The translations under genes were made by a program, and so were the position numbers. A stretch of DNA of 64,000 nt from Roseobacter ponti (GTDB taxonomy: Bacteria > Pseudomonadota > Alphaproteobacteria > Rhodobacterales > Rhodobacteraceae). The stretch covers positions 1,364,001 through 1,428,000 of the forward strand of contig NZ_CP048788.1 of assembly GCF_012932215.1 (NCBI RefSeq). The letters are read 5' to 3'. The notes beneath the pieces are model-generated. The model saw nothing but the letters and a program-made list of their open reading frames with translations. It was not told the origin of the DNA and did not search any database. Shown one piece after another: positions 39,509-48,030 of the stretch. How positions within the stretch are numbered: the first letter of the stretch is position 1; each line of letters starts with the position of its first letter.

Positions 39509-39859
39509 ATGCAAAGGTTACTTGTGGAATTCGGCATGGGGACCTCGCTGCGGCGCGGTGACTATACCCAGGCGGCAGTACGGGGTGTCAAAGACGCGCT
39601 CTGGCACAATTCGATCAACCTCGCGGAGCTCTTCGGCTTTGAGAAGACCGATATGAAGATCATCGTGGATGTCGGCGTTCAGCAGCCCGATGCGGTGGAT
39701 GTGAGCGAAGTCATGGCGGTCTTTCCCTATGGCGATGCCGAGGTGCGCGTGCATCACGGCGGACTTGATGCGCCACGACCGGACGGGGACGGCAATCCGA
39801 CGATCATGGCTAACGTCGCCCTGACCGTGGGATTTGATATGGAGAAGGCCGGTGAGTGA
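39509..39859 (+). CDS. Lin0512 family protein (first copy)
   Basis: 116 residues from ATG 39509 (AAGGAG 8 bases upstream; the ATG at 39503 is too close). Pattern LLVEFGMGTSLRRGDYTQAAVRGVKDALWHNSIN, IIVDVGVQQPDAVD, VRVHHGGLD matches the Lin0512 family of unknown function. It is a diverged paralogue of the next gene, with which it overlaps by 8 bases. Confidence 0.8.
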   Translation: MQRLLVEFGMGTSLRRGDYTQAAVRGVKDALWHNSINLAELFGFEKTDMKIIVDVGVQQPDAVDVSEVMAVFPYGDAEVRVHHGGLDAPRPDGDGNPTIMANVALTVGFDMEKAGE

Positions 39860-40214
39860 GCAGCGTCTGATTATCGAAATGGGCATGGGCAACGATCTGC
39901 ACGGCCAGGATTACACCAAGGCTGCAAAGCGCGCGATTGAGGATGCCTTTCGGCATTCCTCTCTGCCGCTTTTCGGCGTTCTCGACCTGCCGCATGCTGA
40001 AATGCGCGTACAGGTGACCGTTGGTGTGCAGGAGCCTGATGCGGTCAATCCGGATGATCTGCTGCCGGTGCTGCCGCGCGGACGTGCTGAGGTGCGGGTC
40101 GTCAAAGGGGGGCTGAACGTGCAGACCGCCGATCCGAACGACCCGATTGTTGTGGCGCAGGCCAGTGTCGAGGCCTTCCTGCCGCGCCAGACCGGCTGGA
40201 CGCTGACGCCCTGA
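39852..40214 (+). CDS. Lin0512 family protein (second copy)
   Basis: 120 residues from GTG 39852, which has GGAGAAGG just upstream. RLIIEMGMGNDLHGQDYTKAAKRAIEDAFRHSSLP, VQVTVGVQEPDAVN and VRVVKGGLN align block by block with the first copy. The two may form a heteromer, as expected for coupled paralogues; this is inference. Function unknown. Confidence 0.8.
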   Translation: MSEQRLIIEMGMGNDLHGQDYTKAAKRAIEDAFRHSSLPLFGVLDLPHAEMRVQVTVGVQEPDAVNPDDLLPVLPRGRAEVRVVKGGLNVQTADPNDPIVVAQASVEAFLPRQTGWTLTP

Positions 40215-40347
40215 AGCGCACCGGCGTGATTCCCCGCAGTGTCACGGGGCTGTGAACTGGGCCTTGTGCTTGGCTCTGTGGATGAAATAACCTGCACCCA
40301 GGATCGGTGCCGCTATGGCCCGCCACTATGAGAATGAGGACTTAACT

Positions 40348-40581
40348 ATGAAAATCGTGACAACAGTCTCCCTGATCGCTGTGATCGGTGTGCTTCAGGC
40401 CTGCGCACCGGTGACTCCGGAGCAGCAACGTGCACGAAACTGTGCAACGGGCGCAATCGGCGGTGCAATCGCGGGCGGCGTGATCGGCAACCAGGTTGGT
40501 GGCGGCACAGGCCAGACGATCGCGACTGCTGCAGGCGCTGCCGCAGGTGCCGCAGCCGGCCAGAACGTCGCAGGCTGCTGA
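40348..40581 (+). CDS. Glycine-zipper lipoprotein
   Basis: 77 residues. Signal with lipobox VLQAC (Cys about residue 19), then a Gly/Ala-rich stretch GAIGGAIAGGVIGNQVGGG and AAGAAAGAAAG typical of glycine-zipper outer-membrane lipoproteins (Pcp/SlyB/osmotically inducible type). Contains two more cysteines. ATG 40348 has GAGG about 10 bases upstream. Strong terminator 80 bp downstream. Likely abundant envelope protein of unknown role. Confidence 0.85.
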   Translation: MKIVTTVSLIAVIGVLQACAPVTPEQQRARNCATGAIGGAIAGGVIGNQVGGGTGQTIATAAGAAAGAAAGQNVAGC

Positions 40582-40660
40582 GCCGGGCGCGGCTTTGAAG
40601 GGAACGCGGGCGCGGATGCGTCAGCGTTCCGGTACGCCGCCGCAGCTCTGAAAGAAACTC

Positions 40661-40698
40661 AAACGGGCGTGGCTGAGAAATCGCCGCGCCCGTTTTAT
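40661..40698 (+). terminator. Intrinsic terminator after the glycine-zipper lipoprotein gene
   Basis: AAACGGGCGTGGC (40661-40673) pairs with GCCGCGCCCGTTT (40683-40695) through 13 pairs including one G-U, with a 9-base loop, followed by a short T-run. The A-rich left side also lets it work in the other direction. Confidence 0.8.
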
Positions 40699-40763
40699 GC
40701 CTGACACTTTGTGAGGCGCAGATATGCACTCACACCGCCCCCGCTGAAAAAGGACCCCGGACG

Positions 40764-41708
40764 ATGAACGCAAGCGCACCTGAGATCATTCTGCACAATT
40801 ACCCGCAGTCGCCCGTGGCCGAAAAGGCGCGGATTGCGCTCGGGATCAAAGGATGCATCTGGCGCGATGTGGAAATCCCGCGTCTCGCGCCCAAGCCTGA
40901 TCTTACTAAGCTCTCGGGGGGGTATCGGCGCACGCCGGTCATGCAGATCGGTGCCGACATTTATTGTGACAGCCAGTGCATCATCCGAGAACTTGATCGC
41001 CGGTTTCCGGAGCCCTCGTTCTTTCCGACCGCGCAGGCCGGTCTGATGTGGGGGCTCAGCCGCTGGACGGACGGCGCTTTTTTTGATCTCGCGGTGAAGA
41101 TTGTTCTCGGGTCTGCCGGAGACAACCTGCCGCAGGATTTTGCGGCTGACCGGGGCCGGCTCTATCTCGGGCCGGACTGGGCGGCGGGTCTGAAAGCCGC
41201 GAATGCAGCATTGCCGCATCTTGCCTCTCAGATGCGCGGGCCGCTCGGCTGGTTCAATGAACAGCTCAGCGACGGGCGCGCTTATATGCTGGGAGAGGCC
41301 GTGGGTGCTGTGGATGCGCAGATCTATCACGTGGTCTGGTTTATCCGTGGCCGCTGGGATCAGGGGGCGGCGTTTCTGTCGGAGTTTCCGCATCTTGAAC
41401 GCTGGGAGCGTAATGTCGCGGCGATCGGTCACGGAACCGTCAGCGCGATGACACCACAGGAAGCCATCGACATTGCCGCCGCCGCCGAACCTCTGGACGG
41501 AACCGGCGTTGCACCAAATGATCCGCAGGGGCTTCGTGAGGGGATGCCGGTTGTCGTGCACCCGGATGTGGACGGGGGTGAGCAGGGGGTGTCCGGCACC
41601 GTTGTCACGGCAAACGCAGATACGATTACCGTGCTGCGCGAAGAGCCGGATGTCGGGCGCGTCTGTGTGCACTTCCCGCGCATCGGTTACCGCATCGATT
41701 TCGCCTGA
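40764..41708 (+). CDS. Glutathione S-transferase family protein with C-terminal extension
   Basis: 314 residues, longer than ordinary GSTs (about 210). N-terminal thioredoxin-like part IILHNYPQSPVAEKARIALGIKGCIWRDVEIP with the TPVMQIGADIYCDSQCIIRELDRRFPEP contact region; helical C-domain to about residue 235; then some 80 residues (EGMPVVVHPDVDGGEQGVSGTVVTANADTITVLREEP) that look like a beta-barrel, SH3-like add-on. Substrate unknown. Converges on the WYL regulator gene. Confidence 0.85.
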   Translation: MNASAPEIILHNYPQSPVAEKARIALGIKGCIWRDVEIPRLAPKPDLTKLSGGYRRTPVMQIGADIYCDSQCIIRELDRRFPEPSFFPTAQAGLMWGLSRWTDGAFFDLAVKIVLGSAGDNLPQDFAADRGRLYLGPDWAAGLKAANAALPHLASQMRGPLGWFNEQLSDGRAYMLGEAVGAVDAQIYHVVWFIRGRWDQGAAFLSEFPHLERWERNVAAIGHGTVSAMTPQEAIDIAAAAEPLDGTGVAPNDPQGLREGMPVVVHPDVDGGEQGVSGTVVTANADTITVLREEPDVGRVCVHFPRIGYRIDFA

Positions 41709-41765
41709 GCCGGCGTTTCTGCCGGCGTCGGGGTGCGCGCGCGGGTGATCCTGGTTGCGCCCGTT

Positions 41766-42431
41766 TCAGGGCACATAATCGTCCAGCGTTTTGCCCGGCT
41801 CATCCACAAACAGCTCGGGCAGCGCTTCGGCTGTCTGAATGAGGTCGACACGAAACACCCGGTGATCCTCGCGCAGTTCGCACCAGGCGGTCAGGGTCCA
41901 GACCCGGCCCCAGTATTCCATATGCAGCGGACGCACGACCCGCGAACTGACCACGCTGTCTTTGGACGTATAGGTCAGGCGCAGCTTCTGCCGGGCCCGG
42001 ATGGCTGCCCGCAGGGTCGGCATATGCGCGAACCCGCGCGCAGCATCCGCAAAGGGATAAACCGCGAATTTCCAGGCGTCCGCCTGAGAGACCACCTGCG
42101 CGGGCAGCACGGCATCCACTTTATCGGCAAGGCTCAGCGCTGCGGCTTTCAGATCAGGGTCAGCCGCTTCGCCGACAATCGCCATGCCCAGGTTCAGCGC
42201 TTCGAGTTCGGCCACAGTAAGGTTCAGTGGCGGCAGAGTGATGGCAGCGGTGATCATATAGCCGACACCCCGTTCGCCCTCGACCGGCACGCCGGAGGCT
42301 GTCAGCGTGTCCATATCGCGGTAAATGGTGCGGACGGAAACCTCCAGACGCTCTGCGATGTCCTGCGCGCGGTGCAGGTTGCCGTCGCGCAGGATCCCGA
42401 TGATATCGAAAAGGCGGTCCGTGCGGCGCAT
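41766..42431 (-). CDS. YafY-type transcriptional regulator (HTH_11 plus WYL domain)
   Basis: 221 residues. Winged helix at about 1-65 (LFDIIGILRDGNLHRAQDIAERLEVSVRTIYRDMDTLTASG) and a WYL sensor domain at about 130-215 (LRLTYTSKDSVVSSRVVRPLHMEYWGRVWTLTAWCELREDHRVFRVDLI). The usual W-Y-L triplet is not literally present in order. Lies 1 bp after the stop of the upstream minus-strand gene, so it is in an operon with it. Probably acts on the palindrome at 42854-42877. Confidence 0.9.
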   Translation of the reverse strand: MRRTDRLFDIIGILRDGNLHRAQDIAERLEVSVRTIYRDMDTLTASGVPVEGERGVGYMITAAITLPPLNLTVAELEALNLGMAIVGEAADPDLKAAALSLADKVDAVLPAQVVSQADAWKFAVYPFADAARGFAHMPTLRAAIRARQKLRLTYTSKDSVVSSRVVRPLHMEYWGRVWTLTAWCELREDHRVFRVDLIQTAEALPELFVDEPGKTLDDYVP

Positions 42432-42432
42432 G

Positions 42433-42810
42433 TTACTCCATCGTCAGGGTGTGTCGCACCGGCGCGTGGCGCATCACCACGGTGTCGCCGTCGATCTGCT
42501 GCATAAAGGGGGCCGCTTCGGGCTGTTGCATCATCTCTGCTGCGGCATCTTTTGCAGCGCGCATTGAGGTCCAGGTGATGTGATCCGTCCAGAGCCCGGT
42601 TTCATCGACACTCAGCGTGCGCGACAATGCAGCACCGGTGCTCTGCAGAAAGGGCGTCATGCCATCGGCCGCAGTCAGAAATGCGTCCACATCGGCCCCG
42701 GCGCTGAGCCGGAAGGTCACGATTTCGGCGACCCGGTCACCGGCGGGGCCGCGGCCGGTATCCGCGGGGGATCGGGTAATAGCAGGCAGTAATGATTTCG
42801 TCGTGCGCAT
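42433..42810 (-). CDS. Conserved protein co-transcribed with the WYL regulator, ABM-like
   Basis: 125 residues. After an unconserved-looking first 27 residues it shows VAEIVTFRLSAGADVDAFLTAADGMTPFLQ and DHITWTSMRAAKDAAAEMMQQPEAAPFMQQID, which resembles the dimeric alpha/beta-barrel (ABM-like) fold. AAAGGA precedes ATG 42810. Likely the target gene of the adjacent regulator. Biochemical role unknown. Confidence 0.72.
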   Translation of the reverse strand: MRTTKSLLPAITRSPADTGRGPAGDRVAEIVTFRLSAGADVDAFLTAADGMTPFLQSTGAALSRTLSVDETGLWTDHITWTSMRAAKDAAAEMMQQPEAAPFMQQIDGDTVVMRHAPVRHTLTME

Positions 42811-42853
42811 GTTCAGTCCTTTCAGTTGCGTCTGATGCGCTTTTGACAGGGTG

Positions 42854-42877
42854 CAACTGACATAAACCTGTCAGTTG
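42854..42877. promoter_or_regulatory. 24-bp palindromic operator candidate
   Basis: CAACTGACA (42854-42862), six bases TAAACC, then TGTCAGTTG (42869-42877): a perfect 9-bp inverted repeat in the divergent region between the WYL operon and tatA. A half-site TCAGTTG recurs at 42822-42828, closer to the minus-strand gene. Confidence 0.65.
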
Positions 42878-43024
42878 AGTTTGGCGAGTACTAAAATTCT
42901 TCTCTCCGCACCCGGTTTTCGGCCCGCGGCGGGGTTTTGAGGCTTCATCCGCCGCGCACCATTGCGTACACACATCTCCGACAGGCCCGCAGTGCGCGGG
43001 CACAGACCATTCTGGAGATTACTC

Positions 43025-43279
43025 ATGTTGAACAATATCGGCCTTCCCGGCCTGCTGCTGATCGCCGTTGTTGTGCTCGTCCTTTTCGGACGTGGCAAAA
43101 TATCGAGCCTGATGGGAGAAGTGGGCAAAGGCATCACCTCCTTCAAAAAAGGCATCAACGAAGGCCAGGACGAGATCAAAAACGCCTCCGAAGAGGAAGC
43201 CAAAGACATCACGCCCCAGCGCACAGATGCAGGCACGCACCCGGCAACTGATCTGAAGACCGAAAAAGACAAGGTCTGA
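43025..43279 (+). CDS. tatA: Twin-arginine translocase subunit TatA
   Basis: 84 residues from ATG 43025 (GGAG 8 bases upstream; sequence upstream in frame is not TatA-like). N-terminal helix [17 protein letters not shown], the FG hinge, and amphipathic helix [18 protein letters not shown]. Forms the variable-size pore for folded, often cofactor-containing, proteins. First gene of tatABC. Confidence 0.93.
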   Translation: MLNNIGLPGLLLIAVVVLVLFGRGKISSLMGEVGKGITSFKKGINEGQDEIKNASEEEAKDITPQRTDAGTHPATDLKTEKDKV

Positions 43280-43283
43280 ATTC

Positions 43284-43730
43284 ATGTTCGATCTTGGCTG
43301 GACGGAGATGCTGGTCATCGGCATCGTCGCGCTTATCGTTATCGGGCCCAAAGACCTGCCGGTCATGTTCCGCACGCTGGGACAGTTTGTCGGCAAGGCC
43401 AAGGGTATGGCGCGCGAGTTCAGCCGGGCGATGAATGACGCCGCAGATGATGCGGGCGTGAAAGACATCTCCAAAGGGCTGCGCGCGGCAACCAGTCCTG
43501 TGAATTCAGCAATGGACGGCGTCAAAAAGGCCGCAAGCGATCTGGGTAATTTTGACCCGGACAGCGAGACCGGAAAACTGGCCGCAGAACGCGCCGAGCA
43601 GACAAAAAAGATCCAGGCCGCCACCGCGCGCGCCGCCGCGGACCGCAAGGTACGCGAAGCTGAAGAGGCGCAGGCCAAAGCCGCCGAGCTTGAAGCCGCC
43701 GCGGCACCGGAGCAGAAGAGCGAAACATGA
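43284..43730 (+). CDS. tatB: Twin-arginine translocase subunit TatB
   Basis: 148 residues. N-terminal [33 protein letters not shown] has the TatB-type helix with the conserved Glu and the GP hinge; a long amphipathic and Ala/Lys/Glu-rich tail follows. With TatC it forms the signal-peptide receptor. 4 bp after tatA, ATGA overlap with tatC. Confidence 0.93.
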   Translation: MFDLGWTEMLVIGIVALIVIGPKDLPVMFRTLGQFVGKAKGMAREFSRAMNDAADDAGVKDISKGLRAATSPVNSAMDGVKKAASDLGNFDPDSETGKLAAERAEQTKKIQAATARAAADRKVREAEEAQAKAAELEAAAAPEQKSET

Positions 43731-44575
43731 GCGCATCGGATGACCTTGAAGACAGCGCCGCCCCGCTGATCGAACACCTGGCGGAGCTGCGTACCCGGCT
43801 CATCCGGTCGGTGATGGCGTTTCTGGTGGGCATGATCATCTGCTTTACCGTGGCCACCCCGATCTTTAATTTTCTGACCGATCCGCTGTGTACGGTTCTG
43901 GCTCAGCGCGGACAGGACTGCGATCTGATTTTTATCAGTCCGCAGGAGGGTTTCTTCGTCGCAATTAAAGTATCACTTCTGGGCGGGCTGATGCTCTCCT
44001 TCCCGGTGATCGCGCATCAGATGTGGCGGTTTGTAGCGCCCGGGCTCTACCGCAACGAAAAGGGCGCTTTTCTGCCCTTCCTGATCTCTTCGCCGGTAAT
44101 GTTCCTGCTGGGTGCGTCATTCGCGTTCTACGTGGTCACGCCGCTGGCCTATGACTTCTTTCTTGGCTTCCAGCAGTTCGGCGCCGAAGGTGAGGCGCTG
44201 CCGGGAGACCCTGCGACCAGTCCGGGCCTGAGCGTCGTCTTTCAGGGCTCGGCGCAGGAATATCTGAACCTCACGATCAAGTTCATCGTCGCATTCGGCA
44301 TGTGCTTTCAGCTGCCGGTTCTGCTGACCCTGATGGGCAAGGCGGGACTTGTGAGCGCCGAGGGCCTTGGTAACGTCCGCAAATATGCTGTGGTGGCCAT
44401 TCTGGTGCTTGCAGCGCTTGTGACGCCACCCGATGTTATTACCCAGGTGATCCTCTTTGTTGTGGTCTACGGGCTTTATGAGGTCTCCATCTTCCTCGTG
44501 CGCCGGGTAGAGACCAAACGCGAGGCGAAACTGCGTGCCGAAGGGTATTACGACGACGAGGATGATCTGACGTGA
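43727..44575 (+). CDS. tatC: Twin-arginine translocase subunit TatC
   Basis: 282 residues with six hydrophobic helices. Begins with the cytoplasmic [21 protein letters not shown] motif that recognises twin-arginine signals; later [17 protein letters not shown] and the conserved Glu/Phe region of the periplasmic cap. Its stop overlaps a GTG start of the next gene. Confidence 0.95.
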   Translation: MSASDDLEDSAAPLIEHLAELRTRLIRSVMAFLVGMIICFTVATPIFNFLTDPLCTVLAQRGQDCDLIFISPQEGFFVAIKVSLLGGLMLSFPVIAHQMWRFVAPGLYRNEKGAFLPFLISSPVMFLLGASFAFYVVTPLAYDFFLGFQQFGAEGEALPGDPATSPGLSVVFQGSAQEYLNLTIKFIVAFGMCFQLPVLLTLMGKAGLVSAEGLGNVRKYAVVAILVLAALVTPPDVITQVILFVVVYGLYEVSIFLVRRVETKREAKLRAEGYYDDEDDLT

Positions 44576-45417
44576 TTGATGATCCGATGGACCGGATCGC
44601 CGCCGCTCTGGAGCGGATGGCGCCGGCACCTCTTGCGGCACCTGACTTCTCATCCGCGTCTGCATTTGTCTGGCATGTGGGCCCTGACAGGCTTGAGCCG
44701 GTGGTTCAGGTGTCGCGCATCGACATCGGTCTGCTGGTCGGGGTCGACCGGTCGCGCGATACGCTGCTTGATAACACGCGTCGCTTTGCCCGTGGTCTGC
44801 CGGCGAACAACGCCCTTTTGTGGGGTGCGCGCGGTATGGGGAAATCAAGTCTTGTCAAAGCAATACATGGTACAGTTTACGCAGAACATAAAGATCTCCG
44901 CATTGTTGAGCTGCAACGCGAGGATCTGCCCTCTGTCGGGCGGTTGCTGAGCCTGCTGCGGGATGCGCCCTACCGGTTTGTTCTTTTCTGCGACGACCTG
45001 AGTTTCGGCCATGATGATGCGCATTACAAAAGTCTTAAGGCCGTTCTGGACGGGGGCATTGAGGGGCGACCCGATAATGTTGTGCTCTATGCCACATCGA
45101 ACCGTCGCCACCTGATGCCGCGGGACATGATCGAAAACGAACGGGGCAGTGCGATTAACCCCTCAGAGGCCGTCGAAGAAAAAGTGTCTTTGTCGGACAG
45201 GTTCGGCCTGTGGCTCGGATTCCACTCCTGTGATCAGGAACAGTATCTGGCGATGATCCGGGGCTATTGCGACGCCTGGGGCGTAAATATCGATGATGCG
45301 ACCCTGCATGCCGAGGCCATTGAGTGGCAGGCGACACGCGGAGCGCGCTCGGGACGCGTGGCCTGGCAGTACTTCACCGATCTGGCCGGCCGTCAGGGCG
45401 TGAAAATCAGCAGCTGA
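44572..45417 (+). CDS. DUF815 family AAA-type ATPase coupled to tatC
   Basis: 281 residues from GTG 44572 (GTGA overlap with tatC). Walker [15 protein letters not shown], Walker [11 protein letters not shown], and the DUF815 hallmark [23 protein letters not shown] with a large following insertion. No membrane segment. DUF815 proteins are AAA ATPases without firm function. The tight coupling to tatC suggests a role linked to translocation or just a shared transcript. Confidence 0.85.
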   Translation: MIDDPMDRIAAALERMAPAPLAAPDFSSASAFVWHVGPDRLEPVVQVSRIDIGLLVGVDRSRDTLLDNTRRFARGLPANNALLWGARGMGKSSLVKAIHGTVYAEHKDLRIVELQREDLPSVGRLLSLLRDAPYRFVLFCDDLSFGHDDAHYKSLKAVLDGGIEGRPDNVVLYATSNRRHLMPRDMIENERGSAINPSEAVEEKVSLSDRFGLWLGFHSCDQEQYLAMIRGYCDAWGVNIDDATLHAEAIEWQATRGARSGRVAWQYFTDLAGRQGVKISS

Positions 45418-45574
45418 AACGGCCCGGGAACGGGATGATCTGCGCGCTGTGATCTTCGGGAAAGTTGCGGGTCTGCAGCAGCAACAGCAGTTTTGTGCAG
45501 ACACCGTTTTCTTCGCTTCCGAGCGAAAAGTAAGCAGAAACAGAGGTCCGGGGGATTGAGATCTGAGGTTTCAT
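45407..45574 (-). CDS. 55-residue ORF translationally coupled to a Hint-domain gene
   Basis: Starts at ATG 45574 inside the stop of the Hint gene (ATGA overlap), and ends at 45407, overlapping the 3' end of the convergent DUF815 gene by 11 bp. It begins MKPQISIPRTSVSAYFSLGS, then has a Cys and a Leu-rich helix (CTKLLLLLQTRNFPEDH) and ends in FPGRFSC. Codon use looks like that of neighbours and the overlap is typical of coupled genes. Family unknown to me; probably a partner of the Hint protein. Confidence 0.55.
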   Translation of the reverse strand: MKPQISIPRTSVSAYFSLGSEENGVCTKLLLLLQTRNFPEDHSAQIIPFPGRFSC

Positions 45575-46599
45575 AGGGGCAGACATCCGGCCTCGAACCG
45601 GCGCAGACAGCGCGCGGCTTTGGGACCGTATCCTTTCAGGTCGGGGAACAGGGTTTCGATCTCGGCACGCGCCACCGGGTTGACCATCTGGCGGGTCATA
45701 TCGCCCGGATAAAGGCTCTCAGACCACTGGCCTGCGGTGCGCACCAGGTGATGGGCGTCAAAGAGGATGTGGCAGTAGGTGACGATCCCGCCAGGGCGGC
45801 GGTAAACACCGTCATGGCCAAGCAGGTCAACGGCACGTACCAGAACACCGGTCTCGCCATAGAGCAGCTCTGCGCGCCAGTCTTCGACCAGCAGTGCGTG
45901 CTGCGGCGAGACCACGAGGTCGGTTTCATTGTCGAGAACGCCGGCCGAGATCACCACGGGGGCTGCATCAGCAAGTGCGGGCACGGTCGTCGCACCGGTC
46001 CAGACCAGCGGCTGAAGACCGGCATCGCGCGTCATGACCAGATCGCCGGCGGCAAGGCTCTCCACAGGGCGCGGACCGCTGGCTGTGTCAACGAGGGTGC
46101 CGGCGGCAAAACAGACCAGCGTGGCCCCGAGATCGAGATGCGGGGTCGAGACATCATCCTCAACCACGCCCCCGACGCTCAGGGTCGTGTTGGCGGGGGG
46201 CATCCCGTCGGGGAAGACCAGAAAATAACCGTCTTCACCCGCATCCTCGAGATCATTGTCGTTGTTAAGATCCACATCAATGACACCGATGCGCCAGGTG
46301 TTCGTTCCGTCACTGACCGTGAAGGTGTAATCCCAGATCAGCTGCTGGTCTGAGCCATTGATCTCAACGCTCTGGGCCTGACCTTTCCCGAGCCGGTTGT
46401 TCTGAGCGATCACTTCGTCGTTTTTGTCGCCTTCGAACTCGTCATTGGACTGATTGCGCTCTTCCACAACGAACATCGTGGTCGTGCCGCCATAGGACCA
46501 CGAACCCGTGGGCACGCTGTCATAATCGATGGGCGTGCCGCTGCCATCGGTGGACTGCGTCCCCAGAATGGCAAAGTTGTATTTGTAAAACGCCGGCAT
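45571..46599 (-). CDS. Hint-domain protein (Hint_2 type) with intact cysteine
   Basis: 342 residues from ATG 46599 (a TTG four codons earlier is possible). N-terminal about 165 residues form a beta-rich, acidic, Asn/Asp-rich domain (VDLNNDNDLEDAGEDGYF, possibly calcium-binding) that looks like a secreted adhesin-type module. Then the Hint domain: VCFAAGTLVDTASGPRPVESLAAGDLVMTRD, VVSPQHALLVED and TYCHILFDAHHLVRTAGQWSESLYPGD, with Cys, SPQH and the terminal His motifs all present, so self-cleavage is plausible. No signal peptide; export may be type I. Confidence 0.82.
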   Translation of the reverse strand: MPAFYKYNFAILGTQSTDGSGTPIDYDSVPTGSWSYGGTTTMFVVEERNQSNDEFEGDKNDEVIAQNNRLGKGQAQSVEINGSDQQLIWDYTFTVSDGTNTWRIGVIDVDLNNDNDLEDAGEDGYFLVFPDGMPPANTTLSVGGVVEDDVSTPHLDLGATLVCFAAGTLVDTASGPRPVESLAAGDLVMTRDAGLQPLVWTGATTVPALADAAPVVISAGVLDNETDLVVSPQHALLVEDWRAELLYGETGVLVRAVDLLGHDGVYRRPGGIVTYCHILFDAHHLVRTAGQWSESLYPGDMTRQMVNPVARAEIETLFPDLKGYGPKAARCLRRFEAGCLPL

Positions 46600-46759
46600 G
46601 GCACCGCCCAATCGCAGAAGTTCTCTGTGACTGTTTCTGAAGCGGAAACAGGGCAGGGCGATGGCAGCGGACAGGAGAAAAGTGACCTGTCCTGGGCAAT
46701 TTCAGGGAATTGCGGGACCTTTGGCGACCACAGGTTGAATTCCTGTGATCGGGCCCGGG

Positions 46760-47959
46760 TTACTTCAGATAGAGCATCGGATCCACGCGCTCCAGCCCGC
46801 CTTCAATCACCTCGAAATGCAAATAGGCATTTTTGTCATCACTCAGCTTGCCGATGGTCTGTCCGCGGGTGACGCGGTCGCCTTTTTTCACCGTGTAATC
46901 AACCACATTGACATAGGCGGTCAGCAACTGCGGTTCGTGGCGGAGCACGATGATCGGTACGCCGTCGGTATCCACGAGAATGGAGCCGACAACCCCGCCT
47001 TCAGCGGCTTTCACAGCGGTGCCGGGGGCGGCCTGGATATTGATGCCGGGGTTTTTGTCTTTGGAGAACCCACGAATGATCGTGCCCTTGACCGGAAAGA
47101 GCATGCGCGCTTCATCGGTGCTGATCGTCTGCTCGCCCACGTCCACTTTCGGGGCCGCGGCGACAGGCGCAGCGGAGGCTGCAGGCGGCAGAGGTTTGGT
47201 GGCGCTCGGCGGTGTTGGGGTCGGGGAGCCCTCGCCAGGGCGGGTGACGGCTGCGGCGGCGCTTGCGGGTGGTGCCTGGCGCGCGACCGGGATCAGCAGA
47301 TACTGTCCTTCGCGGATCGCGAAATCAGGTCCGAGACCGTTCCACTCGGCCAGCGATTTTACCGGTACCTGATAAAGCCGCGAAATCGTGAAGGCGGTCT
47401 CTCCGCGCTCGACCTTGTGGCGGACGGGCTCTTTGCCGGATGATGCGGGTGGTGCTGCGGTTCCCGAAGCAGGGGGCAGTGCTGCCGTCTGCACACCGCC
47501 GGAGCCGGTGTTGCCCGCCGGTGCACGGTTGATCGCATCGCCTGCAAGAGCGCCGATGTCCACACCACCGGCCTGGCCTGTGGCACCCGGAGCAGAGGAC
47601 AGCACAGCCACGCGCGTCGGCAGGGCAATAACCTCGCCCTGGCGCAGCGGCACATCGCGCGAGATGCCGTTATAGCTGGCAAGCTGCGAGGCATCGACAC
47701 CAAGCCGTGAGGCAATGTCGTTGATCGTGTCATCGCGGGCGGCCACCGCGACCTGATAGTTGGGATAAGAGATCACACCACGGGCATCGGGGGCCGGACG
47801 AGCGGCGGTCTGCACGCCGGCGGCGGCCTCTGCGGTGCTTGTCTGGCCGAGCCCGCCCCGCAGATCATAATCGATCTGTTCACAGGCTGCGAGCAGCACA
47901 AGAGCGGTGGTGGCTGTGAGCGCAATGCGCGCCCGGCGGCGCGGTATGGGTCGGATCAT
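46760..47959 (-). CDS. NlpD-like lipoprotein: two LysM domains and a degenerate M23 domain
   Basis: 399 residues. Lipobox ALVLLAAC (Cys about 26); LysM 1 near residues 68-120, LysM 2 near residues 182-232 (HKVERGETAFTISRLYQVPVKSL); a Pro/Ala-rich linker; M23/LytM domain near 285-399. The M23 zinc ligands are changed: HxGxD is NPGIN and the final HxH is YLH, so it should not cut peptidoglycan. Such proteins activate amidases (NlpD/EnvC type). Located after surE-pcm, the usual place for nlpD. Confidence 0.88.
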   Translation of the reverse strand: MIRPIPRRRARIALTATTALVLLAACEQIDYDLRGGLGQTSTAEAAAGVQTAARPAPDARGVISYPNYQVAVAARDDTINDIASRLGVDASQLASYNGISRDVPLRQGEVIALPTRVAVLSSAPGATGQAGGVDIGALAGDAINRAPAGNTGSGGVQTAALPPASGTAAPPASSGKEPVRHKVERGETAFTISRLYQVPVKSLAEWNGLGPDFAIREGQYLLIPVARQAPPASAAAAVTRPGEGSPTPTPPSATKPLPPAASAAPVAAAPKVDVGEQTISTDEARMLFPVKGTIIRGFSKDKNPGINIQAAPGTAVKAAEGGVVGSILVDTDGVPIIVLRHEPQLLTAYVNVVDYTVKKGDRVTRGQTIGKLSDDKNAYLHFEVIEGGLERVDPMLYLK

Positions 47960-48030
47960 CTGCTTGTCCTCAAAGTGGCCGGTAAGGCGCCTGCCGGTTT
48001 GCCCGGCTGTTCTGACGCCCTTATAGCAGC

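Noticed and set aside
41711-41728. GCCGGC repeat pair after the extended GST gene
   Set aside because: Could form a 6-bp stem, but has no T-run and GCCGGC is common in this DNA.
46729-46747. CACAGG/CCTGTG hairpin after the NlpD-like gene
   Set aside because: Six-pair stem without T-run; too weak to call a terminator.
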